Source: Betaproteobacteria bacterium | Lineage (GTDB): Bacteria; Pseudomonadota; Gammaproteobacteria; Burkholderiales; SG8-39 | NCBI GenBank assembly: GCA_019237595.1 | Contig: JAFAGU010000097.1 | Location: 1-8,335 of the forward strand | Length of the DNA stretch: 8,335 nt | Direction of reading: 5' to 3' | Shown: in pieces, positions 1-5,532 of the stretch | Position numbering within the stretch: position 1 is the first letter of the stretch | How the letters are laid out: each line of letters starts with the position of its first letter | The notes under the pieces: model-generated | Databases searched by the model: none | Told to the model about the DNA's origin: nothing | The model's input: the letters and a program-made list of their open reading frames with translations, nothing else | Position numbers and translations under genes: made by a program

Positions 1-378
1 GCTTACTCGCGCGCGAAAGGCGGCGAGCTCCTCAAGAGTTGCACTTTCGCAGCCTATTACCCACAGCCTCCCGCGATTGGGAAAGACTCCTTGTGTTATC
101 GCTCGCTCCACTGCTTCCCACGGGCACGAATACTCGGGTGTTATGGCCAGATCGATATCTTCAGCTTGTGCGTGCGCGAAGAATGCTGCGAAATCTCGCA
201 CGGCAGTCGGACGATCTCTATTAGCTATTTGTGTTGCTGTGGCAGCAACATCTCCGCGCCGCTGATATAGGAGTGTTCTGTATGTATGCTCATCTGGAAC
301 TAAAAACTCCAGCTTCGGGTTCTTGAGCTGGTATTCGGGGGCCGCTAACGCGTCAGATACTCTTACTATGTTCGTCAT
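1..378 (-). CDS. Partial N-terminus of a hypothetical protein, possibly nitrilase-like (cut by left edge)
   Basis: The minus strand is open from an ATG at 376-378 to the window edge, giving 126 codons with no stop. An in-frame TGA at 382-384 fixes the ORF limit, and AGGGG (complement of 387-391) lies 8 nt before the ATG. Residues 72-110 contain DIDLAITPEYSCPW and, later, LWVIGCES. A hydrophobic strand followed by PE is how the catalytic-Glu region of carbon-nitrogen hydrolases (nitrilase fold) looks; here that would be Glu82. The Lys and Cys of the triad would lie beyond the edge, so the assignment is weak. There is no signal peptide. Codons such as ATA, AGA, GTA, TTA and CTA are frequent, unlike the downstream genes, which suggests horizontal acquisition. 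The gene begins 15 nt after the esterase stop on the same strand, so co-transcription is likely. Function unknown; a defence-associated nitrilase-domain protein is one untested possibility. Confidence 0.62.
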   Translation of the reverse strand, partial: MTNIVRVSDALAAPEYQLKNPKLEFLVPDEHTYRTLLYQRRGDVAATATQIANRDRPTAVRDFAAFFAHAQAEDIDLAITPEYSCPWEAVERAITQGVFPNRGRLWVIGCESATLEELAAFRARVS

Positions 379-393
379 TACTCAGGCCCCTAC

Positions 394-1299
394 TTACTGC
401 TGGGATCTTTCGCTTAGCGTTAACCAGATTAAGCGGCTTGCATCCACCGACTTCACATGCGGTCCTAGATTCAGAACTCGCGCGCCCGGCTCACCGCCAG
501 GCCAAGAGTGCCCCCCATTGGGTAGCTTGTACAAGACGATAACGGCGCCGGGCGTGCCGGCGGGAGGCTCGTAGCGCTCCATGATGTATTCGGCGCCGGT
601 CTCGGTGCGAACGGGCGCATCGGCGCAGTGGTTCCACTTCTTCCAGATGGCGAGGGTTTCGGGGATGGAGCGATGCGGGTGGCGGTCGAATTGGTTCGGG
701 CCCATGCCGCCGTCCCAGAGGACGTTCTTGTCCTGCAGGCCGTGGAAGACGATGAGCGGGACGGGGCGGGCGGGCGCGGGGCCGTCGACGCCGAGGTCGG
801 CGGAGACGATGCCGGCGCCGGAGATGAGGTCGGAGGCTTCGGCGGCGAGCCGGTAGGCGAGCATGCCGCCGTTGGAATGCCCGGCGGCGTAGAGGCGCTT
901 CGGGTCGACGCGGAAGTCGCGAACGAGCTCGGCGGCGAGCTTGCGCACGAAGCCGACGTCGTCCACGCGCGCGCGGACGGCGTAGCCGCAGCAGGTGCCG
1001 GCGTTCCAGGTGAGGAGCGGCCCGCCGGCGGAGGTGCCGTCGGGATAGACGACGATGAAGCCGTGCGCGTCGGCGACGCGGTTCATGCCGCTCGTCTTCA
1101 TGTGCTGCTCGGCGTGCCCGCCGCCGCCGTGGAAGTTGAGGAGCGCGGCGCGCGGAGCGGAGGATTGCTCCAGCGACGAAGGGACGTAGACGACGTAGCG
1201 CCGCTTCATGCCGTCGTGCTGGAGGAAGCGCTCGGTGAGGGCGGCCTGCGCGAAACCGGCCAGGAAAAGAAGAACGAGCGGGAAAAGGCGCAAGGCCAT
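394..1299 (-). CDS. Secreted PHB depolymerase / LpqC-family esterase
   Basis: 301-residue alpha/beta hydrolase of the poly(3-hydroxybutyrate) depolymerase/feruloyl esterase-like family. It probably hydrolyses an ester (polyester, aromatic ester or similar) outside the cytoplasm; the substrate cannot be told. A Sec signal peptide covers residues 1-19 (MALRLFPLVLLFLAGFAQA). An oxyanion-type HGGGG is at 57-61, the nucleophile motif GHSNGG has Ser142, and the likely acid and base are Asp190 (HGLQD) and His264 (NGGHSWPGG). The CC pair at 103-104 in GTCCG is typical of the family. Length is normal. The start is fixed by the signal peptide and an in-frame TAA at 1303-1305. No Shine-Dalgarno sequence is visible, but CATAAT lies 5 nt before the ATG. 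The ATG shares two bases with the divergent oxygenase start. The last ~30 codons switch to AT-richer usage (TTA, CTA, AGA) while the protein still resembles the family C-terminus. Confidence 0.9.
   Translation of the reverse strand: MALRLFPLVLLFLAGFAQAALTERFLQHDGMKRRYVVYVPSSLEQSSAPRAALLNFHGGGGHAEQHMKTSGMNRVADAHGFIVVYPDGTSAGGPLLTWNAGTCCGYAVRARVDDVGFVRKLAAELVRDFRVDPKRLYAAGHSNGGMLAYRLAAEASDLISGAGIVSADLGVDGPAPARPVPLIVFHGLQDKNVLWDGGMGPNQFDRHPHRSIPETLAIWKKWNHCADAPVRTETGAEYIMERYEPPAGTPGAVIVLYKLPNGGHSWPGGEPGARVLNLGPHVKSVDASRLIWLTLSERSQQ
1283..1288 (+). promoter_or_regulatory. Putative ribosome binding site of the Rieske oxygenase
   Basis: AAAAGG lies 9 nt before ATG 1298, inside the beginning of the opposing esterase gene. 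It favours 1298 over the internal ATG at 1316. The match is modest, and a second AAGG at 1292-1295 is too close to the start to be used. Confidence 0.4.
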
Positions 1300-2602
1300 G
1301 TCTTATTATGGCTACATGGACCGGGAGATGGCTGACACGCTGGTGCGCACGGGCCGAGGCACGCCGATGGGCGAGCTCCTGCGCCGGTACTGGGTGCCGG
1401 TGCTGCTCTCCAGCGAGATCGCGGAAGCCGACGGCCCGCAGGTGCGCGTGCAGGTTATGGGCGAGAAGCTGATCGCCTTCCGCGACTCGGAAGGAAAGCC
1501 CGGGCTGCTGGAAGAGCGCTGCACGCACCGCGGCGCGTCGCTCTTCTTCGCGCGGAACGAGGAAGGCGGCCTTCGCTGCGCGTACCACGGGCTCAAGTTC
1601 AACCGCGCGGGCGAGTGCGTGGACGTGCCCTCCGCGCCCGCGGGCTCGCGCGCGCAGGTGTGCGAGCGCATGCGCACGGTCGCGTACCCGTGCCTCGAGC
1701 GCGCGGGCATCGTTTGGGCCTACCTCGGCCCGAAGGAGGAGCAGCCCGCGCCGCCGGAGGTCGAGTGGTGCACGCTGCCCGCGGAGCACGTCTTCGTCTC
1801 CAAGCGCCTGCAGGAATCGAACTTCCTCCAGGCGATGGAAGGCGGCATCGACACGAGCCACGTCACCTACGTGCACCGCTACGAGGTGGACGAGGACCCG
1901 ATGCACCGCGGCACCAAGGCGAACGACTACATCAAGGCCGACGGCAACGTCATCTTCGAGGTCGAGGAGAACGACTTCGGCTGCACGCTCTACGGGCGGC
2001 GAAACGGCGAGCCCGACTCCTACTACTGGCGCATCACGCAGTGGCTCTTCCCCTGGTTCACGCTCATCCCGCCCTTCGGCGAGCACGCGCTAGGCGGCCA
2101 CGTGTGGGTGCCGATCGACGACGAGAGCTGCTGGGCGTGGAGCATCAACTTCCGCCCCGAGCGGCCTCTTACGCGCGAGGAGCGCGCCGACATGGCCGCG
2201 GGCCGCGGCATCCACTGCGAGGTGGATCCGGTCACCTTCCGCCCGCTCGCCAACAAGTACAACGACTACCTGATCGACCGCCGCGCGCAGAAGGAAAAGC
2301 GCTCCTTCAGCGGCGTGATGGGATTCGCCATGCAGGACGCCTCGCTCCAGGAGTCGATGGGCGCGATCCAGGACCTGATGCGCGAGAAGCTCCTTCCCAC
2401 CGACCGCGGCATCGTCGCCGCGCGCAAGATGCTCTACGAGGCGGCGATGGGCCTTCGCGAGGGCCGCGAGCCGCCCGCGGTCGATCCCTCGCGCCAGCGC
2501 GTGCGCGCCGCCGGCGTCCTCCTCCCGCGCAACGTCAAGCCGCAGGCCTGGGCGAAGGAGCACATCGCCGACGGCCTCAAGCAACCGGTTTATTCGCTCT
2601 AG
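1298..2602 (+). CDS. Rieske non-heme iron aromatic ring-hydroxylating oxygenase, alpha subunit
   Basis: 434 residues, resembling the phthalate 4,5-dioxygenase/vanillate demethylase oxygenase group. Such enzymes use electrons from a reductase to activate O2 and hydroxylate or demethylate an aromatic acid. The Rieske [2Fe-2S] ligands are Cys75-x-His77 (CTHRG) and Cys94-x2-His97 (CAYHG). The catalytic domain carries the mononuclear-iron ligands His188 and His193 in DTSHVTYVH and probably Asp347 in MQDASLQESMG; Asp185 is the usual bridging acid between neighbouring subunits. The N-terminal GTPMGELLRRYW is characteristic of this group. I chose ATG 1298 because AAAAGG lies 9 nt upstream. ATG 1316 (MDREMADTL) aligns better with typical family starts but has no obvious ribosome site. 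No ferredoxin or reductase gene is in the window, so electrons must come from elsewhere. It is followed after 9 bp by a Bug receptor. The precise substrate is unknown. Confidence 0.93.
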   Translation: MSYYGYMDREMADTLVRTGRGTPMGELLRRYWVPVLLSSEIAEADGPQVRVQVMGEKLIAFRDSEGKPGLLEERCTHRGASLFFARNEEGGLRCAYHGLKFNRAGECVDVPSAPAGSRAQVCERMRTVAYPCLERAGIVWAYLGPKEEQPAPPEVEWCTLPAEHVFVSKRLQESNFLQAMEGGIDTSHVTYVHRYEVDEDPMHRGTKANDYIKADGNVIFEVEENDFGCTLYGRRNGEPDSYYWRITQWLFPWFTLIPPFGEHALGGHVWVPIDDESCWAWSINFRPERPLTREERADMAAGRGIHCEVDPVTFRPLANKYNDYLIDRRAQKEKRSFSGVMGFAMQDASLQESMGAIQDLMREKLLPTDRGIVAARKMLYEAAMGLREGREPPAVDPSRQRVRAAGVLLPRNVKPQAWAKEHIADGLKQPVYSL

Positions 2603-2605
2603 GGA
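2601..2605 (+). promoter_or_regulatory. Ribosome binding site of the first Bug receptor, overlapping the oxygenase stop
   Basis: AGGGA begins inside the TAG stop of the oxygenase (2600-2602) and lies 6 nt before ATG 2612. This spacing supports ATG 2612 over the TTG at 2609 and suggests translational coupling of the two genes. Confidence 0.65.
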
Positions 2606-2611
2606 ATTTTG

Positions 2612-3568
2612 ATGTTTCGGTTTTTCGCTTTTCTCCTTTTGATTTTCTTAGTAACTGCAAATGCAGAGGAGTGGTCCCCCTCAAAACCCGTAAAAGTCAT
2701 CGTCCCCATCGTGGGCAGCACGAACGACGTGCTCGCGCGGCTGGTGGCGGGCGAGCTCGGCAAGGCGGTCGGCCAGCCGGTGGTAGTGGAGAACAAGGGC
2801 GGCGCCGGCGGCAACATCGGCGCGGAGTACGTGGCGAAGTCCGAGCCCGACGGCCACACGCTGCTGATTGGCTTCAACGGGCCGATCGCGGTGAACGTGT
2901 CGCTCTTCAGGAACCTGCCCTACGACCCGCTCAAGGACCTCGCGCCCATCACGCTCATGGTGACGACGCCGCAGTTCTTCGTCGTGAACCCGAGCCTGCC
3001 GGTGCGCAACGTGGCGGAGTTCGTCGCGCTCGCGAAGGAGAAGCCCGCGGGCCTCTCCTACGGCTCGGTGTCGGTGGGCAGCGCCTCGCACCTCACCATG
3101 GAGATGCTGAAGAGCGCCTCGCACATCGACGTCGTGCACGTGCCCTACAAAGGCGCGCCGCCCGTGCTCTCGGACCTCCTCGGCGGCCAGATCCAGGCGG
3201 GCTTCTTCGTGCCCGGGAACGTGATGGGCTACATGAAGGAAGGCCGGCTTCGCGCCATCGCGTCCACCGGCCGCAAGCGCTTCCCAGCAGCCCCCGACGT
3301 CCCGACGATGATCGAGCAGGGCTACCCCGACTTCGAGGCCGTGGCGTGGATCGGCTTCCTCGCCCCCGGCGGCACGCCGCGCCCGATCATCGACCGCTAC
3401 CACAAGGAAATCGTCAAGATCCTCCACGAGCCCGCGATCCGCGCGAAGGTCGAGGGCCTGCAGTTCGAGCTCATCGCGAGCACGCCGGAATACTTCGCGA
3501 GCTGGATCCGCTCCGAGATTCCGCGCTGGGGGAAGGTAATCCAGGAGACTGGGGCGAAGGCCGATTAG
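2612..3568 (+). CDS. Bug/TctC-family periplasmic substrate-binding protein (first)
   Basis: 318 residues, the usual length for tripartite tricarboxylate transporter receptors, which bind small organic acids in the periplasm. A Sec signal peptide (MFRFFAFLLLIFLVTANA, residues 1-18) precedes EEWSPSKPVK. Family hallmarks follow: GQPVVVENKGGAGGNIG at about 54-70, DGHTLL at about 80-85, the PYDPLKDLAPI segment, and HVPYKGAPPVLSDLLGGQ in the second lobe. The first ligand loop reads VPIVGSTND, whereas many relatives have a PPGG-type loop, so the pocket may differ. Its place between a Rieske oxygenase and an SDR suggests it captures their substrate or a related acid; this is inference. No TctA/TctB membrane genes are present, as is common for orphan Bug genes. 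The signal-peptide codons are conspicuously AT-rich compared with the rest of the gene. Confidence 0.92.
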   Translation: MFRFFAFLLLIFLVTANAEEWSPSKPVKVIVPIVGSTNDVLARLVAGELGKAVGQPVVVENKGGAGGNIGAEYVAKSEPDGHTLLIGFNGPIAVNVSLFRNLPYDPLKDLAPITLMVTTPQFFVVNPSLPVRNVAEFVALAKEKPAGLSYGSVSVGSASHLTMEMLKSASHIDVVHVPYKGAPPVLSDLLGGQIQAGFFVPGNVMGYMKEGRLRAIASTGRKRFPAAPDVPTMIEQGYPDFEAVAWIGFLAPGGTPRPIIDRYHKEIVKILHEPAIRAKVEGLQFELIASTPEYFASWIRSEIPRWGKVIQETGAKAD

Positions 3569-3587
3569 ACTTTCTCGAAAAACCTCT

Positions 3588-4283
3588 TTGATTACCGGCG
3601 GCGGCGCCGGCATCGGTGCGGCAACGGCGAAGATCTTCCGTGCCGAAGGCGCCTCGGTCTTCGTCGTCGACCAAAATCCGGGCGACGGGGTCGATTTCGT
3701 CGCGGACGTTTCCGACGAGGCGAAGGCGCAGGAAGCGGTGAAGCGCGCGCTCGAGAAGTTCGGGCGCCTGGACATTCTCGTTAACAACGCCGCGGCTAGA
3801 AATTATTCATCGATTTCAGAAGCAACAAAAGATGAGTGGAAAAAAATCGTTGAAGTCAATTTGATAGGCACGGCAAATTACTGCAAGGCGGCGCTGCCGC
3901 TGCTGAGGAAGAGCGGCAAGGGCGCGATCGTGAACGTCTCCTCCACCTACGCGGTGGCGGGACGCAAGGGGATGGGGCTCTACGACGCGACGAAGGCGGC
4001 GATCCTCGCGCTCACGCGCACGCTCGCGCACGAGGAGGCGCCCGCGGTGCGCGTGAATGCGGTATGCCCGGGCTCGACGCTCACCGACTTCCACGTGAAC
4101 AAGGCGCGCGCCGCCGGGAAGGACCTCGAGAAGCTGAAGCGGGAAAGGGACGACACCTCGCTCCTCGGGCGCTGGGCAGCTCCCGAGGAGATCGCGTGGC
4201 CGATCCTCTGGCTCGCGAGCGACGAGGCGTCGTTCATCACCGGCGCCGCGCTCATGGCGGACGCCGGCCTGTCGATCAAGTAG
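3588..4283 (+). CDS. SDR-family NAD(P)-dependent oxidoreductase (start uncertain)
   Basis: Classical short-chain dehydrogenase, 231 residues from the TTG at 3588. It shows cofactor motif TGGGAGIG (3-10), Asp28 after the second strand (suggesting NAD preference), NNAA (66-69), Ser118/119 in VNVSST, Tyr132 and Lys136 in YDATK, and PGSTLTDF near 161-168. It would oxidise an alcohol or dihydrodiol-type group, which would fit a step after the upstream Rieske oxygenase (inference). The start is odd. TTG 3588 is the only canonical start but deletes most of the first beta strand and has no ribosome site. The same frame is open back to 3540, and IRLSRKTSLITGGG, starting from ATT at 3564, matches the usual SDR N-terminus. 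ATT would overlap the receptor's TAG stop by one base. Residues ~71-101 are coded by AT-rich codons unlike the flanks. The stop abuts the opposing lipoprotein stop. Confidence 0.86.
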   Translation: MITGGGAGIGAATAKIFRAEGASVFVVDQNPGDGVDFVADVSDEAKAQEAVKRALEKFGRLDILVNNAAARNYSSISEATKDEWKKIVEVNLIGTANYCKAALPLLRKSGKGAIVNVSSTYAVAGRKGMGLYDATKAAILALTRTLAHEEAPAVRVNAVCPGSTLTDFHVNKARAAGKDLEKLKRERDDTSLLGRWAAPEEIAWPILWLASDEASFITGAALMADAGLSIK

Positions 4284-4493
4284 TTACTTCTTGTGCTGGT
4301 CGTAGTAGCGGCCGGCCTCGTAGCCGATAACGCCGCCCGCGGCCGCGCCTAAGGGCGTGCCGACCGGGCCGGAGCCGATTCCCGCGCCCGCGGCGGTGCC
4401 CGCCACGGTGCCCACGGTCTCCGCGCGCGACGCGCATCCCGCGACGCCCACGCACACCGCAACGATCGAGAGAGCCAGTGCTGACTTGAGCAT
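4284..4493 (-). CDS. Small glycine-zipper lipoprotein
   Basis: 69-residue predicted lipoprotein. A hydrophobic segment with lipobox VAGC puts the lipidated Cys at position 20. After it comes a Gly/Ala-rich stretch (about 28-57) with repeated GxxxG spacing such as VGTVAGTAAGAGIG and PLGAAAGGVIG, then a polar C-terminus GRYYDQHKK. This resembles the glycine-zipper domain of small 17-kDa-antigen/OsmB-like envelope proteins, which are thought to associate with the outer membrane; a specific role is unknown. The ATG at 4491-4493 is chosen because AGGAGG (complement of 4501-4506) lies 7 nt upstream; an in-frame start 8 codons earlier would place this ribosome site inside the gene. Its TAA directly adjoins the TAG of the convergent SDR, with no base between. 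Confidence 0.82.
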   Translation of the reverse strand: MLKSALALSIVAVCVGVAGCASRAETVGTVAGTAAGAGIGSGPVGTPLGAAAGGVIGYEAGRYYDQHKK

Positions 4494-4500
4494 GATGGTT

Positions 4501-4506
4501 CCTCCT
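4501..4506 (-). promoter_or_regulatory. Strong ribosome binding site of the glycine-zipper lipoprotein
   Basis: The minus strand reads AGGAGG with 7 nt to the ATG at 4493. This perfect Shine-Dalgarno match decides the start against the longer reading frame. Confidence 0.8.
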
Positions 4507-4551
4507 GTGACTGACAATGCCCCTGTGCAGCAAGCGTTGTTCCCGCCTCGG

Positions 4552-4559
4552 TTCTAGAA
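4552..4559. promoter_or_regulatory. TTCTAGAA palindrome in a divergent intergenic region, possible promoter element
   Basis: The 73-bp gap 4494-4566 between the lipoprotein and the second Bug gene holds a perfect 8-bp palindrome. It supplies TAGAAT on the plus strand (4555-4560) and TAGAAC on the minus strand (4556-4551), both resembling a sigma-70 -10 box. On the plus strand the box ends 6 nt before ATG 4567, where no Shine-Dalgarno is seen, so a leaderless message is conceivable. No convincing -35 was found at normal spacing; the role is a guess. Confidence 0.25.
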
Positions 4560-4566
4560 TTTGTCC

Positions 4567-5532
4567 ATGGTTCGCATTTTTCTTTTCCTCGCCTTTACAA
4601 CCCTTTCGGGTTTTTCTTTTTCTCAAAACCCTTTCCCCGTCAAGTCGGTGCGGGTCGTCATTCCGTGGCCGCCGGGCCAGGCGACGGACATCGCGGCGAG
4701 GATCGTCGGCCAGAAGCTGCAGGAGGCGCTCGGCCAGCCCTTCGTCATGGACAACAAGCCGGGCGCGGGCGGCTCGATCGGCACCGACATCGTGGTGAAG
4801 GCGCCGGCGGACGGCTATACGCTCCTCGCGGCGTCGAGCGGCCCGATCTCGATCCTGCCGCACGTGCAGAAGGCGCCCTACGACCCGGCGAAGGACCTCG
4901 CGCCGATCGCGGTCACCACGCTCAACAACTACGCGCTGGTGACGGCGCCCTCGGTGCCGGCCAAGAACGCGCGCGAGCTCGTGGCGCTGCTCCGCGCCCA
5001 TCCGGACGAGTACACGTTCTCGAGCTCGGGCGCCGGCGCGACGACGCACCTCATCATCGAGGCGTTCAACGCCGCGGCGGGGGTGAAGGCGCGCCACATC
5101 CCCTACAAGGGCAGCGTCCCTTCGCTCACCGACGTGATGAGCGGCCAGGTGACCTACACGATCGAGACGCTCGCCTCGACGATGACGCACGTGCGCGCGG
5201 GAAAGCTGCGCGGCTACGGGCTCTCGCTCAACAGCCGCTCGCCCTCGGCGCCCGAGCTCGCGCCGCTCGCCGAGGCGGCGGACCTCCGCGGCTTCGACAT
5301 CGGCGGCTGGAGCGGCTACGCCGCGCCCGCCGGCACGCCGCGCGAGATCGTGCAGAAGCTCTCGGCGGAGATCCTCAAGGCCATGCAGTCGGCGGATGTG
5401 CGCGAGCGCTTCGCCGCCATCGGCCTCGACCCGGCGGTGATGACGCCGGAGGAAACCGCCGCCTTCATGAAGCGCGACGCCGAGCGCTACGCGCAGATAG
5501 TGAAGGCGGCGAACATCCGGTTAGAGAACTAG
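4567..5532 (+). CDS. Bug/TctC-family periplasmic substrate-binding protein (second)
   Basis: 321-residue paralogue of the receptor at 2612, acting as a periplasmic binder of a small organic acid. A signal peptide covers about residues 1-19, ending SFS before Gln20. Ligand-loop and family motifs are PWPPGQATDIAAR (33-45), GQPFVMDNKPGAGGSIG (about 56-72), DGYTLL (82-87), PYDPAKDLAPI, and HIPYKGSVPSLTDVMSGQ, with GWSGYAAPAGTPREIV near the C-terminal lobe. Its first loop keeps the PPG that the other receptor lacks, so the two probably bind different ligands. No transporter membrane genes adjoin it. ATG 4567 was chosen over TTG 4561 for signal-peptide quality; neither has a clear ribosome site. 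Its stop shares the CTAG at 5529-5532 with the convergent lectin-like gene. As in the first receptor, the signal-peptide codons are AT-rich. Confidence 0.92.
   Translation: MVRIFLFLAFTTLSGFSFSQNPFPVKSVRVVIPWPPGQATDIAARIVGQKLQEALGQPFVMDNKPGAGGSIGTDIVVKAPADGYTLLAASSGPISILPHVQKAPYDPAKDLAPIAVTTLNNYALVTAPSVPAKNARELVALLRAHPDEYTFSSSGAGATTHLIIEAFNAAAGVKARHIPYKGSVPSLTDVMSGQVTYTIETLASTMTHVRAGKLRGYGLSLNSRSPSAPELAPLAEAADLRGFDIGGWSGYAAPAGTPREIVQKLSAEILKAMQSADVRERFAAIGLDPAVMTPEETAAFMKRDAERYAQIVKAANIRLEN

Noticed and set aside
39..265. Short plus-strand open frames at the left edge
   Set aside because: No ribosome site or motif; the minus-strand frame is open throughout and contains coherent, domain-like sequence.
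1..500. Insertion sequence or integrase remnant explaining the AT-richer segment
   Set aside because: No terminal inverted repeats, target duplication or transposase/integrase motifs can be seen in the window.
491..2086. A 531-codon open frame on the minus strand
   Set aside because: It runs across the divergent esterase and oxygenase genes, is extremely rich in Arg/Ala, and has no family motifs; it is an artefact of high GC.
1615..3591. A 658-codon open frame on the plus strand
   Set aside because: It is a shifted frame of the oxygenase and receptor genes with low-complexity Arg/Gly/Ala content.
2681..3787. A 368-codon minus-strand open frame
   Set aside because: Antisense to the first Bug receptor and the SDR, with His/Arg/Val-rich composition and no recognisable domain.
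4276..5190. A 304-codon minus-strand open frame
   Set aside because: Antisense to the second Bug receptor and overlapping the lipoprotein gene; Arg-rich composition only.
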